Below, in pieces: positions 41,832 to 53,784 of a DNA stretch of 64,000 nt. Within the stretch, counting starts at the first letter, position 1; each line of letters opens with the position of its first letter. The position numbers and the translations under genes are program-made. Below the pieces are notes generated by a model. It had not been told where the DNA came from. It searched no databases and was given only the letters and a program-made list of their open reading frames with translations. The stretch is from the NCBI GenBank assembly GCA_963843465.1, contig CAWJKP010000007.1, positions 434,001 to 498,000 on the forward strand, read 5' to 3'. The DNA comes from CAWJKP01 sp963843465 (GTDB lineage: Bacteria; Planctomycetota; Planctomycetia; Pirellulales; Thermoguttaceae).

Positions 41832-42113
41832 ATGGAATCATTCATTCGCAACGTGGACGAAATTGAGGGTGACCTCCGGCGCTGGGTAGAATCCGGCCTT
41901 GGGCAGCGGCTCCGGCAGAATCAGCGGGTGATGGTCACGGTTCTGAACGTGGGCGTTGAGCCGGACGAGGAGACCCGCCGCCAGGCGCTCGAAGAGCTGC
42001 GGGGCCTCCGCGCTGAGGCGGCTGCGAACATTAAAGCTCAAGGCGTATCGCCCGAAGAGGTTGATGCCCTTGTAGATGAGGCGATTGCCTATGTTCGACG
42101 GCACAAGCAGTGA
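41832..42113 (+). CDS. Putative antitoxin paired with a PIN toxin
   Basis: A 93-residue acidic, helical protein (MESFIRNVDEIEGDLRRWVE). Its stop overlaps the GTG or precedes the ATG of the PIN-domain gene by two bases. This spacing and the small size are typical of type II antitoxins of PIN toxins, although the antitoxin family itself is not recognised. Confidence 0.65.
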   Translation: MESFIRNVDEIEGDLRRWVESGLGQRLRQNQRVMVTVLNVGVEPDEETRRQALEELRGLRAEAAANIKAQGVSPEEVDALVDEAIAYVRRHKQ

Positions 42114-42115
42114 CC

Positions 42116-42565
42116 ATGCGCGTTGTCCTCGATACCAACATCTTAGCACGGAGTTCCTACCGCTTGGAGGGGCCTGCCGCGGAGGTCTTGGAGCGCGTAA
42201 CCGCCCCTCCTCATGTTCTTATCCTCTCGGCAGCTATCCTCAACGAACTCGCTCGGGTTCTCGACTATCCGCGGTTCCGGAAGTTCCACAAACTGAGCGG
42301 CGAGAGGATCGGTGAGTTCATCGTCAAGCTGCAGCGGGCGGCTCTGGTTCTCGATCCATCCGCGGAAGAGGGGCGAGTCATGGATGACCCTGGCGATGCG
42401 GCAGTTGTAGCGGTGGCGGTTGATGGACGAGCGAATGTGATTTGCACACTCGACCGCCACTTCTATCAGGACAAAGTGCGCGATTACTGCCGCGAGCGGA
42501 TGATCGAAATCATGGATGATGCCGAGTTGCTCGCACGGCTTCGCCGAGCCGAGTCTCAGGGATGA
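42116..42565 (+). CDS. PIN-domain ribonuclease toxin
   Basis: About 149 residues from ATG 42116 (GTG 42110 is possible). The metal-binding acidic residues of the PIN fold are visible: VLDTNIL at the N-terminus, ILNELARVL, then DDPGDAAVVAVAVDG and CTLDRHF. The toxin should cleave RNA and be held inactive by the protein encoded directly upstream. Confidence 0.85.
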   Translation: MRVVLDTNILARSSYRLEGPAAEVLERVTAPPHVLILSAAILNELARVLDYPRFRKFHKLSGERIGEFIVKLQRAALVLDPSAEEGRVMDDPGDAAVVAVAVDGRANVICTLDRHFYQDKVRDYCRERMIEIMDDAELLARLRRAESQG

Positions 42566-42667
42566 CGGGGTCGCAACCGGTCCACCGGGCCCTATACTTT
42601 CCCGCATTCCCATCTTACGATTGGACTGGTCCACTCCTTTCTCCTATCCCCAGCAGGAACGTGATTG

Positions 42668-44435
<1,768 letters not shown>

Positions 44436-44489
44436 GCGGCGGTTCGCCAACTCCCCCTCCCCCTCTGGGAGATGGCCGGGGTGAGGGGC

Positions 44490-44661
44490 AACGCCGTTAA
44501 GGACTTTTTTCCGTGAAAATGGGGGGATTCGGTAGTTACGTGCGTAATTTGAACGTGGGGCTGCAAGTGCGATAAAACGGCCATCCCAGGAAACTGCGGG
44601 AATATAGGCAATTTTCATTTCGCCCGGCCTCCACTCAACTCCCAAAGTCCTTAACGGCGTT
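44490..44661. repeat. 18-base inverted repeat flanking about 136 AT-richer bases
   Basis: AACGCCGTTAAGGACTTT (44490-44507) and its exact complement (44644-44661). The interior has no frame of note. GGTGAGGGG-type words flank both sides. Confidence 0.7.
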
Positions 44662-44725
44662 GGGTGAGGGGGAGATGGCAAAGATTCGATTGCTCCGGGC
44701 GGATTCGGCAAGGCCACGGCCAGGG

Positions 44726-45655
44726 TTAATGCCGGCATTCGCGTAACTCCGAACCAACGCGATTGACCGAGCCAGTTGCCTGGTCGATTTCGATATAGGA
44801 AACGTACTCGTATCGTCCGATCTCATCCACGCGCCATGTCCCCTCGAACGGGCTTCTAAACAGGGCCGGGTATCGGCAATGGAGGTCCTTTATCGAGTCC
44901 CCGACTCTGATGGACTGGAAGACTCGATGAACAGACCGAGCCTGCGCGTCCGGCGAGCCGTAAGTGTAGGTGAAGCCTGGGGTCAAGTTCTCAAGCAAGG
45001 GCCAGAGGAGGCACCAGAAGGAGAGAAACAAAATCGAAGGACCGCAGAAAAGAACGAACGAAGGGCAACGGCTCCGACTAAGGAGCGGAAACAGAATACC
45101 GGCTACCACGCCGATAATGGCTGGAAAACATGCGCTTTCCCACAAACGGGGAACTCCTGTCCCAACCAAGACCCCGTTAGCAACCAAAGCCAAGCAAGGC
45201 GCGGCTATCGGCGCAAACCATGGGCGGTAAAGGAAGCCGTTGGCGGGAGCGAAGTTGATCACGGGCACTGCAAATACAACCCATCCGAGAAAGGCGAGTA
45301 TCGCAGGGCCAAGAAGCGAGAAGTTGAAATCGGTGACGTGTGCGACGCCGTAAGCATGGACGTTCCATACCACCGTCAAGAGAAAAGCCACGCACCAGCC
45401 GGCAAACACGGAGAAGAGCGACGCGGCTGCCGCCTTCCGTTTCTTGCGTCCCACCGCAAGAGCGATAAGAGCTGCGATGGTATTCCAAAGGATTACCACC
45501 AGCACGCCGCTCCCATGCCATTCGGTCAGCCCGCACACGACCGCCACCAACGTCGTGAGCGCGAACAGAGAGCCAAGGGTGAACTGGCCCGCGCAGCCCC
45601 CGTTCCGGTTCCGCCTTGTCGTCCGGCGTGGGTTTCGAGTCGTCTTGGTCGGCAT
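44726..45655 (-). CDS. Multi-spanning membrane protein of unknown function
   Basis: A protein of 309 residues. A basic N-terminus (TKTTRNPRRTTRRNRN) is followed by seven or so hydrophobic segments (QFTLGSLFALTTLVAVVCGL, VLVVILWNTIAALIALAVG, LFSVFAGWCVAFLLTVVW, LLGPAILAFLGWVVFAVPVI, CFPAIIGVVAGILFPLL, PSILFLSFWCLLWPLL). The last 80 residues are soluble and beta-rich. QFTLGSLFALTTLVAVVCG resembles the N-terminal membrane segment common in planctomycete proteins. No function is suggested. Confidence 0.65.
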   Translation of the reverse strand: MPTKTTRNPRRTTRRNRNGGCAGQFTLGSLFALTTLVAVVCGLTEWHGSGVLVVILWNTIAALIALAVGRKKRKAAAASLFSVFAGWCVAFLLTVVWNVHAYGVAHVTDFNFSLLGPAILAFLGWVVFAVPVINFAPANGFLYRPWFAPIAAPCLALVANGVLVGTGVPRLWESACFPAIIGVVAGILFPLLSRSRCPSFVLFCGPSILFLSFWCLLWPLLENLTPGFTYTYGSPDAQARSVHRVFQSIRVGDSIKDLHCRYPALFRSPFEGTWRVDEIGRYEYVSYIEIDQATGSVNRVGSELRECRH

Positions 45656-45848
45656 TCATGGTCATCCCGTTCTGCTGTTGTCGGCCGCAAGTATCGTCGC
45701 GCACGGACGGGGGCGTCAATAGTCGGGAACAGCGATGGCCGGAGACCCGGGCGCTGCCATCCGGCGCGGCGGGAACTTGACCTAGCTGGCCGAAACGTCG
45801 ATAATGTACATGGGCGCATTGATGTACGTATCGCGGGAGGAAAGGGCG

Positions 45849-46091
45849 ATGGAAATGAACATGGTGGACGTGCGGGCCAACTTTGCCGAAGTCGTCAACC
45901 GCGTGGCCTACGGCGGCGAGCGGGTGGTGATGAAACGGCGATCCAAAGGCGTGGCCGCGGTGGTCTCGATGGAAGACCTGAAACTGCTGGAGGAGCTGGA
46001 GGACCGGGCGGACGTGAAAGCGGCGCTCAAGGCCCGCAAGGAAAAGGGGGGCGTGACCCTGGCGCAGTACCGCAAGAAGCACGGGCTGTAG
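45849..46091 (+). CDS. Phd/YefM-type antitoxin
   Basis: An 80-residue protein. MNMVDVRANFAEVVNRVAYG and KRRSKGVAAVVSMEDLKLLE are the typical N-terminal DNA-binding fold of prevent-host-death antitoxins; the C-terminal helix should wrap the toxin. GGGAGGAAAG lies before the ATG. It is six bases upstream of the RelE/ParE-type toxin, and the pair probably represses its own promoter. Confidence 0.88.
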   Translation: MEMNMVDVRANFAEVVNRVAYGGERVVMKRRSKGVAAVVSMEDLKLLEELEDRADVKAALKARKEKGGVTLAQYRKKHGL

Positions 46092-46097
46092 GCGTCC

Positions 46098-46358
46098 ATG
46101 CGGTACGAAATCATCATCAAGCCGGCGGCGGAAAAGGGCCTCGACAACATTCCCCGCGCTGCCCGTCGGCGCATCGTCGATGCCTTGGAAGTGCTTCGGG
46201 AGAACCCCCGTCCCCGTGGCGCAGCGAAGCTTGCTGGCGGCGAGGAAAACGTTTGGCGAATTCGCATCGGCGACTATCGCGTGGTGTACGAAATCCGCGA
46301 TGACCGTTTGATCGTCCTGGTGTTGCGGATAGCGCACCGCAAAGACGCCTACCGATGA
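46098..46358 (+). CDS. RelE/ParE-family toxin
   Basis: An 86-residue protein of the RelE/ParE fold: YEIIIKPAAEKGLDNIPRAA, then LAGGEENVWRIRIGDYRVVY and LIVLVLRIAHRKDAYR. The C-terminal R-HRKDAYR fits ribosome-dependent RelE mRNases. It is partner to the antitoxin directly upstream. The left att repeat of the mobile element starts 42 bases downstream. Confidence 0.9.
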   Translation: MRYEIIIKPAAEKGLDNIPRAARRRIVDALEVLRENPRPRGAAKLAGGEENVWRIRIGDYRVVYEIRDDRLIVLVLRIAHRKDAYR

Positions 46359-46380
46359 CAAGGCACGCAGGATCACGGCG

Positions 46381-46629
46381 CATATCGGATTTCAGCAGGT
46401 AGCCGAGGCGGGACTCGAAGCTAATGCCGTAAAGGCTAACGCTACAAGCACTTCCGATTATTCGCCTGGGGCAGGCGACGCGCAAACCGGCGCACGAGTC
46501 GCCAAAACAGCCGAAATCCCCCCCGACTTGGCCAAGGTGGTCTCCCGCTGGCCAGCCCTCTCCCAGGCGACCCGGGATGAGGTTCTTGCCCTGGTTAGCG
46601 GCAAGGGCTCTGGCGGCACGGTACATTGA
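46381..46629 (+). pseudogene. C-terminal remnant of a tyrosine integrase
   Basis: The open frame reads FQQVAEAGLEANAVKANATS and then IPPDLAKVVSRWPALSQATR, stopping at 46627-46629. The AEAGLE stretch is what a tRNA 3' end gives when read as protein, and the AKVV-W-LP-type tail resembles the ends of planctomycete integrases (from memory). No catalytic domain is present upstream; the toxin gene is there instead. Confidence 0.5.
46400..46419. repeat. Left att-like direct repeat (20 bases)
   Basis: TAGCCGAGGCGGGACTCGAA occurs here and again, identical, at 57284-57303, where it is the 3' end of a tRNA-Leu fragment read in reverse. Confidence 0.8.
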
Positions 46630-46865
46630 GCACAAACCTCGATCGCGTCGGCCTGGAAGCCGGCGACCCACGCGATTGGTTCCCCTCCTGGCCGGCGGCC
46701 CACCTCCGCGTGTTGGCCGCCGGGATCGACGACTTGTTGGGGATGAAGGCAGCCGCCCGCAAGGCCCTGGCCGACCGGGAGACGAGGCGTCAGGTGTGGG
46801 AAGACGCCCACCCCGGCCGCTCGTACCCCACGCAGCGCAAGGCGCGAGCTATCGCGGCTGCGTAG
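46626..46865 (+). CDS. Small hypothetical protein (doubtful)
   Basis: A 79-residue frame starting at a TTG that overlaps the stop of the integrase remnant. The C-terminal half (LLGMKAAARKALADRETRRQ) looks coding and helical. No known motif. It could be the edge of a larger broken gene. Confidence 0.3.
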   Translation: MSTNLDRVGLEAGDPRDWFPSWPAAHLRVLAAGIDDLLGMKAAARKALADRETRRQVWEDAHPGRSYPTQRKARAIAAA

Positions 46866-47624
46866 CCCCTGGGAAATGGCGCACGCTCCGCGCCATTTCC
46901 TTCGGCCTGTTTCCTGACAGGGTGTCAGTAAACGGCCCTTCTTCTCCGCTGGTCCACTCTGGCCGGCATCCCCCCGCGATACCTTGGCTGTGCTGCGTCC
47001 GTGCGTCGAGCCTTGGACCTGTTGCCAACCGCCGAGGCCCTTCTGTGTGCCGCCTGGTCTCTTAGTCACGTCGGCCGCATCCTCGCAACCTGGAGCGGCT
47101 GGAGCGGTCTTGGCCCACGTTGATCGGCAAGGCGTGGCCGTCGTCGGCAACGTGCTGTTGCTGGACGTGGCCCGAACATCGACGAGGGGGCGAGGATCAC
47201 AACAGCGGGCCAGAGGGACGACCAGGCGGACCGTCCGCGGCCTGAGCATGGAGATTATCGGCAGGCCCACGGTGCTCCCCAATGTTCCGCGTACACGCGC
47301 GATTAGAAAAGTTGTAGGCGACGACTTCGGCGGCGTGCCGATCTGCGGCCGGCTGCCTGGTCGGGATGCAAGGCGTGGCGACCGGCGGCGGCGCGAACTG
47401 CCGTTGGCTTCGGCGCGGTTGGGGCGGAAGCAAGGGAGAAGAAAAACGAAGCGGCAACGGCGGCAGAGGTTGCGCACAGGTCCAGGGGCCCCCCGAGGCG
47501 TCCCAGGGCTGAACCGACCGCCCCCCCGTCTCGACTTTGCGGGGGGGTCTATCCCCGCTTCCGCTCGCATCAAGAAAAACGGCTCATAAGCTGGGCAGGG
47601 ACGACTTCCTTCCACGTCCGATCC
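46866..47624. other. Gene-poor stretch within the mobile element
   Basis: Long frames exist on both strands, but their composition is irregular (Arg/Pro-rich) and none has a motif or ribosome-binding site. It is probably decayed sequence. Confidence 0.4.
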
Positions 47625-47974
47625 GGCGGCTTACGTGGTGAGCCTGAACATCCTGCGGCGGCACATGAGCAAGAGCCAGCGGGCAATGTTCGCCGCTGAT
47701 AACCTTGACGCAGACGAGCTTCGGGCAGCGGCCGAAAAGAGAAGGCGGACGGCTCGAAAGAAAGACCTGCGCCCACCAGTGGGCGGAGCTGGACCAGCGG
47801 CTACTACTGCACTGGGAGGAACCGGGACTGGAGTTGAGGGGGCCGGAACTGCTGCCGGAAATGCGACAGCAAGTCAGGGAACTCCAGGGCCGGGACCCGG
47901 CGGGCGTGGCGGGGTGGCTGGCGGAGAACCTGCTGATAAATCTCCAGTGGCACCTCCCGGGACTTCGGGACTGA
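47625..47974 (+). pseudogene. ParB-like gene remnant (partial duplicate of 53785-54789)
   Basis: AYVVSLNILRRHMSKSQRAM is nearly identical, at both protein and DNA level, to the middle of the ParB-like gene at 54288-54385. After DADELRA the match stops, and a different frame (WAELDQRLLLHWEEPGLELR) continues to 47974. Start and end are missing. Confidence 0.7.
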
Positions 47975-47982
47975 CGACGGGC

Positions 47983-50900
47983 CTACCGCGTTGCTGGCTT
48001 GGTTGCGTGTCCCTGCGGTGGCTCCGCCATGAAGTTCTGGATGTCCGTATCAAAGTCGCTCACTGCGACGCCCCCCAAGAGTCGTTTCCGAAGTTGCAGG
48101 TCGTACATGAACTGCGACTGTACCTCCGGGGACGCCCTGTGAAACGTGCCGTAGGTCCGGATGATGATGCCCATGCGGCGCTCGGCCGCCGCAACGTCCG
48201 GGGATGGCGGCGCCGCTGGCGCCGTTGCTTGGCGTACCAGTTGGCTGGCCGGATTGGCCCCGAGGCTCTTGGCTTGGTCGAAGTCCAGTTTAGCCTTATT
48301 GCGGTCGCCCTTCTTCTCGTAAGCGTGCCCCCGCTCCCTATACGCGCAACTCTTAGACGCTTTATCCGACTCTGGCCAAACCCGGATGGCTTCAGTGTCG
48401 TCCGAGATGGCCTTGTCGAACTCGCCCTTTTTCAGCCAGGCGTCGCCACGACCCCGATACGCCAAGGCGTACCCCGGGTCGATCCGGATGGCCTCGTTGA
48501 AGTCCGCGATGGCCTTGTCGTAGTTGCCCTTCTGCGAATACGCGAAGCCGCGGTTGGAATACGCCACGGCTAGCTTCGGGTCGAGCCTGATGGCCTCGGT
48601 ATAGTCCACGATGGCCTTGTCGTAGTCGCCTGTCATTACGTAGGTCCTGCCCCGGTTGTAATATGCGACGGCCAGCTTCGGGTCGATCCGGATGGCCTCG
48701 GTGTAGTCCACAATGCCCTTGGCGTAGTCGCCCTTTTCAACGTAGGCAAGCCCCCGGTCGCAATAAGCGTCGGCAGAATTTGGGTCAAGCCGGATCGCGT
48801 CCGTGTAGTCGGCGATGGCATCCCGGAGGTCGAGGTTCCTCATATAGGCGGAAGCCCGGGCGACGACAAAGGGCCGGAAAATCGCTCCCAACCGGATGGC
48901 CTCGGAAAAGTCGGCAATCGCCTCTTCCAGGCTGCCTTCCTGGGCGAAGGCGTCACCCCGGCCACCATAGGCCCACGCATCATTGGGGTCCCGTCGAATG
49001 GCCTTCGTGTAGCCGGCGATCGCCCGATCTAGGTCGATCCCTGAACGGGAGTCGTTATGCCCATCGCCCAAGGCGATGTCTTTTCCCGAAGTGAGTGAAC
49101 ATCAACCGAGGAGACGGCGAAATTCAGGTTTTGTCCGCCGATGGGCTGGAACGACAGGGTATTGACGCCAACCACCGCACCTTCCATGTTAAGCAGCGGT
49201 CCACCGCTGTTTCCGTGGGAGATAGGCGCCGTCGTTTGGATCAATGTTACTTCAAGAGGTATGGGAGCAAAGCGATTAAGCTCCCGGCTCGACCGAATCC
49301 CGCTGACGATTCCCTCAGACACCGAGCGTGAGAATCCCAGCGGGCTTCCGAACGAGGCCACACGCTCACCTATCCTGGGCGGCGACGTTGCCAGGCGCAG
49401 CGGGCGCAGTTTGTCGGCCGCGCATTCAACGCGCAGAAATGCGATGTCCGCTCTCGGCCAAACACCTATGCAACTCGCAATGGGCGCGGATGTCCCATCG
49501 GAGAAGACAACCGTACCCGCGACCGCGTGCCGGATAACGTGGCAGTTCGTGACGATTGTGCCTTGTGTATCCAGAACAAAGCCGCTCCCCGTTCCGAATC
49601 CCCGAGCGTTTCTTACGTTCAACTGGACGACTGACGGCTCTACCCTCTCGACAAGGTCAGCTAGCTCTGTGACAACCGGCGGCGAATCCCCTTTCGCCGG
49701 CGCAACTTGCGGTGGATTGGAGGGCAATGGCCGATCCGTGGCGTCTATGGCTGCCTTGTCCCGGGTCATGGGCTCGCCCGGAGGTTGTAGCTCTGGCTGC
49801 GGCTTGAACCCGAGTCTCTTGGCTTGCTCAAAGTCCAGTTTGGCCTTACTGTTTTCGCCTTTTCGCCGGTAGGCGCTGCCACGGACGAAATACGGCCCAG
49901 GAAGTTGCGGGTTGAGGTGAATGGCTTCCGAGCAGTCCTTAATGGCTTGATCCAACCGCCCTTTCCGCCAATGGACGAAACCACGACTGCTGTAGGGTTC
50001 GGCCTTCGTCGGATCGAGCCGGATAGCCTCCGAAAGGTCCACGATGGCTTTCTCCGACTCGTCCCCAAAGATGTACGCGTTGCCGCGGTTGCAGTAGGGG
50101 CCGGCCTTCGTCGGATCGAGTCGGATAGCCTCCGAACAGTCGGTGATTGCCTTTTCCAGTTCGCCATTTTGCCCGTAGGCAAGGCCCCGGTTGGCGTAGG
50201 CTTCGGCAAATCTCGGATCGAGCCGTATGGTCTCTGAGAGGTTGGCGATGGCTTTGTCCAGTTCGCCCTTTTGAAGGTAGGCGTTGCCCAGGCCACAAAA
50301 GGCATCGGGGTTTCTCGCGTCAAGTTGGATAGATGCCGAACAGTCCGAAATAGCCCGATCCCACTCCCGCTTCCAGACGTAGGCCACACCCCGGCCGGCA
50401 TACGCTCTTGCGCGTTTCGGGTCGAGTTGAATGGCCTTCGTGTACTCTGTGATGGCTAAATCCCAATCCTCTTTGTTTGCTGCTGCCTTGCCCCGCTTCA
50501 TGGCCTCGTCGGCCGGACTTACGGCAATGGGCGGACTCCCGACTACCCGGTCGAGAGCCCAGCCGTAGGGCCACAGCATAAACGCTGGCCAGATGGAGAA
50601 GATGCCGTAGGCGACCGGGGCGATAATTGACGGCAGGTTGGCGACGAATCCTGCCCGATTGTCCCGGCCGTTCGACACAACTACGAGCAGTGCCGCCACG
50701 GCTGTCGTAGTCGCCGCACCAGTGCATAGGAAAAAGCCGAACAAGTAGTACAGCCAGTGGTGCTCGACGCTGGGTGCTTGTGAACAGCTTGAGGCGCATC
50801 GAGCGACGAATGCTGCCCAACCGCAAACCATGTACACAGTGAAAAGGAAGCCTATGGCGAGCGTGATCCAGCTTGCTTTGGGAAGATCCCCAGCCTCCGT

Positions 50901-51077
50901 ATTGCCGCTACCAGGTCCCTTTGCAATGGGCGTCGTGTCTGCCAGAGAAGGGGCAAAAAGACGGAGTGGACGAAGCGAAAAATCACCCAGGAGAAAGGGC
51001 AAAATGAGGACGGAGTAGACGAAGCGAAAAATCACCCCGGCGATGACTAACCCCAAGAAGAAGAGCCAAAACAACAT
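47983..51077 (-). CDS. Membrane protein with TPR - trypsin-like protease (S1C) - TPR architecture (one frameshift)
   Basis: About 1,030 residues. ATG 51077 follows GGGAGGTG. Four membrane segments occupy the first 170 residues (MLFWLFFLGLVIAGVIF, LAIGFLFTVYMVCGWAAFV, LYYLFGFFLCTGAATTTAV). About seven TPRs follow (DLAITEYTKAIQLDPKRARA), then a protease with triad His in TNCHVIRHAV, Asp in RADIAFLRVE and Ser in GNSGGPL. The C-terminal half has about eight more TPRs. The frame changes near 49050. The downstream frame has only a TTG candidate and no ribosome-binding site, so one gene is more likely than two. It lies alone on the minus strand of the element. Confidence 0.72.
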
Positions 51078-51907
51078 CGAACACCTCCCGACGTTCTTGG
51101 GCTTGGATACCGAAAAAGGAGCGTCGAAACCAAGACCATCCCTCAGAGCCCCTACCACGGGGCAACAGCAGAACGGAACCTGGCCCGACGCTCCCTTGAC
51201 GGGAGCGTGGCCCAAGTACCGCTTCTGCTGTTCAAGAACCCGAGGGTTCAGGGTGGTAGTTTTCTGGGGAAGCAGCAACTTACGCGCACGCCGCGTTTCA
51301 ACTTGTATTTCCCGTGCGGTCTGCACGGTGGCTCTGCCAGGCCGCGTGGTCGGCAGTTGGACTCCAAAGGGTACGGGACGGTCGTTTGGGCCGGATCTGG
51401 GCCCCCACTTAACATAACACCGCAGCAGTTTCTCTGCAATCACCTCCTCCTTTGCGCGATGGCCACCGTCGGGACGGCTGGCGGGCAACCTCCACAAGAA
51501 ACTTGCGCGGCATCTACCGGATCTCCGATCGTAACGAAGACGCCGTAGGACGCGACCCCAGAGCCTCGATGGCCGAACGTCCCATTACCGCTTAGTCGGG
51601 GCAGCACCGAGCTTCATGCCGCGATCCAACCCGGTTGCGGCACGATCCTCTTTGCCGACACAATGTCCGACAACCAAGGAAGCCCCTGCGCCTGCCTCCG
51701 CAACGCTTGGCGGGATCTCGGCCGACTGGTCTCCATGTCCCCTGGGTTCACGCGGACAGCTACTGGGCTATGCCCGCGGTAGCCGGCCGCCCAAAAAATG
51801 TCAGACTGTCACTTTTGACGGTTGAACGGGCTTTTGCTTCTGATATAGTCGAGCCCTGTTGACTCGATACGTCGCTACTGAGCAAAAACACGCAAGGAGG
51901 AACGGGT
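51078..51907. other. Gap upstream of the membrane protease gene
   Basis: No gene is supported. The promoter of the minus-strand gene should lie in the first 100 bases, and the last 20 bases hold the AAGGAGG site of the next gene. The open frame that extends the protease gene upstream to 51497 has no start or composition that supports it. Confidence 0.4.
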
Positions 51908-52129
51908 ATGACGGGTGATGTTGGTGCGGCTCGTTATCGGGGGCGTCTGGAGGCGGCCAGATACATAGGCGTTTCCGCGCGAAACCTTGACCAGCTAGCG
52001 GCAGACGGCAAGCTCACCCCGTGCCGTCCGAGCGCAAGGCGCGTGTGCTACGACGTGCGTGACTTGGACAAGTTCATGCAATCCACCAAGGCTCCGGCGC
52101 GTCAGCAGCCAGACCAGACCAAGCCGTAG
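51908..52129 (+). CDS. Excisionase-like helix-turn-helix protein
   Basis: A 73-residue protein. RLEAARYIGVSARNLDQLAA followed by VRDLDKFMQ is the HTH_17 fold shared by excisionases and AlpA-like regulators, with the usual wing. AAGGAGG lies nine bases before the ATG. It is the first plus-strand gene of the element after the protease and probably assists excision or controls the following replication genes. Confidence 0.72.
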   Translation: MTGDVGAARYRGRLEAARYIGVSARNLDQLAADGKLTPCRPSARRVCYDVRDLDKFMQSTKAPARQQPDQTKP

Positions 52130-52145
52130 CTGAGAGGGCGTGACG

Positions 52146-52493
52146 ATGGACAGCCAGGTCTTGACGGCGGCCTTGAGTTACCGCGAGCGGGGCTTTTCGA
52201 TCATCCCGACCACGCCAGGGTGTAAGAAAGCAGCCGTCGGGTGGAAGCGATACCAACGGCAGCTTGCGGAGGAGACGCAGCTTCGCCAGTGGTTTGGCGT
52301 CTGCCCCGCCCACGGGATAGCCGTTGTGCTGGGCAGCGTGTCCGGCGGTTTGGTGTGCCGCGACTTCGACACGATGCCGGGATACCAGCAATGGGAGGCC
52401 GATCACCCCTGCCTGGCAGAGACGCTGCCTACGGTGGCCACCTTCCGCGGCCGGCCCAGCGGGCACGCGGGTAGGCGTTTGCTGACATTATGA
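52146..52493 (+). pseudogene. Truncated Prim-Pol-domain protein
   Basis: The first 100 residues match the start of bifunctional primase-polymerase proteins (LSYRERGFSIIPTTPGCKKA, GIAVVLGSVSGGLVCRDFD with the catalytic D-F-D). The frame then degrades after TVATFRGRPSG, where intact proteins continue to H-based motifs. It is probably a broken replication gene. Confidence 0.62.
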
Positions 52494-52867
52494 CATGTAA
52501 CCCGTCAGGGTCCGGGACGCGGTGGTCGAGATCCAGGCGTCAGGAGATTTCCCATGAAACGACGTATGAATGTGAAGAAACGGTGCCGGCGGAGCGGGTC
52601 GTCCAGGTGCCGATTGAACAGGTGGATGGGGAGCGCGTTTGGGCTCCTTCTGGAATCAGCCGGACCCGTCGAACAAGAGCGACTTCTGAACCAGTTTGAC
52701 AGGTGGGAACGGAGACTCCGGCGCAAGGCGGCCAATCCGGACGCCTACGTCACCTGAAGATGGACCACCGTCGGGTAGGCGGCCAGCTACCGCCGAGGCC
52801 CTGGGACGCGCGGATTATCTCCGCACCGCGTGTTCCCGGGGCGGCCCGACCCCAGCGGAGAAAAAAC
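52494..52867. other. Decayed region after the Prim-Pol fragment
   Basis: Short frames only (for example QFDRWERRLRRKAANPD). Some may be remains of the primase gene or a second replication protein. None is complete. Confidence 0.35.
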
Positions 52868-53386
52868 GTGGACGAGCAGAACGACAAGTGGGGGTGGAAT
52901 GACCAGGATACGCGACCGCCGTATTCTTCCCTGCGTGGTCGTCGGAAAGAGCGGTTCCCCGTAGCAAACCACTTCGCGAACCGTATCGCCTGGAGTTTAT
53001 CCTTCGCCGCCCAAGCGACGTTTTTCCAGCTATGGATACATGCACGGACCAAACCGCCTCGGGCGTTCGCGAAGGACAAACGGAGAGATGAGAACTATGT
53101 CACGGCAACCCAGCGACAAATCGCCGAATGGATCGGGGTGAAACTCGACACGCGGGGGGAATCAAGGACCATCCAGAGGGCCGTCAAAGAACTCATCGGT
53201 GCCGATGTGCTGGAATACCTACGGAGAGGAACGCCGGGGTGTCCCTCAATCTTTCGGCTGCATACCCCTAAGATAGTACCCCCGTCAAAATCCGCGGGTC
53301 TCCCCCGTCACAACCGGGAGTCCTATACAGACACTCAAGACAGAAGGCGCGAAACTGCTTTCCAAGGTGATGGCTTTCCAGTGTAG
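52868..53386 (+). CDS. Winged-helix protein, possible replication initiator
   Basis: About 172 residues from GTG 52868 (VDEQNDKWGWNDQD), which follows GCGGAGAA. The core FPVANHFANRIAWSLSFAAQ and YVTATQRQIAEWIGVKLDTR, with RTIQRAVKELIGADVLEYLR, is a winged-helix DNA-binding layout seen in replication and phage regulatory proteins. The C-terminus is basic and disordered. The role is inferred from fold and position only. Confidence 0.5.
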   Translation: MDEQNDKWGWNDQDTRPPYSSLRGRRKERFPVANHFANRIAWSLSFAAQATFFQLWIHARTKPPRAFAKDKRRDENYVTATQRQIAEWIGVKLDTRGESRTIQRAVKELIGADVLEYLRRGTPGCPSIFRLHTPKIVPPSKSAGLPRHNRESYTDTQDRRRETAFQGDGFPV

Positions 53387-53784
53387 GGAGAACAACCGAT
53401 TGTTGGTCAGCCGTGTAGCGATGGTAGGCGCCCTCCTACGCAACGCGCGGATGGCGCCGTGCGCCATGGACACCGTACCGCAGACTCGTTCCGCACATTG
53501 GCCAGCCAAGGGGTGCATATACGGACGCGCTGTCAGCAAACTCTGGTCAGCACGCCGGCCAGGAGGTAGATGCCGGCCGTGGCGGTCCAGACGGCCGAGG
53601 TGCCGGCGGCGAGTATCGGCTCCGGCGCCCGTGGTGGTCGAGCGTGCCGAGGACGTGGTGGCAGGGCGAGTGGACGGCCTCTGCGGAGGTTCCAGGGTTT
53701 GGCTGAGCTTGGCAGGCAGACGACGCAGGCGTAGGTGCAGAAGGTTAATGACGAGAGTTTCCTTTTTCAGAGGAGGTTTAGGCC
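53387..53784. other. Gap upstream of the ParB-like gene
   Basis: No supported gene. It ends with AGAGGAGG just upstream of the ParB-like ATG. Confidence 0.4.

Noticed and set aside
42566..42667. TPP riboswitch upstream of thiC
   Set aside because: The 100-base leader lacks the CTGAGA and related conserved blocks.
46458..47615. Long minus-strand open frame of 385 codons in the mobile element
   Set aside because: Its composition is Arg/Pro/Ser-rich with no motif, no ribosome-binding site and frames of similar length on the other strand. It is more likely a G+C-driven open frame.
49029..49071. Programmed frameshift joining the two halves of the TPR-protease protein
   Set aside because: No clear slippery heptamer or downstream structure was recognised, and similar breaks occur in unrelated core genes, so error is the simpler explanation.
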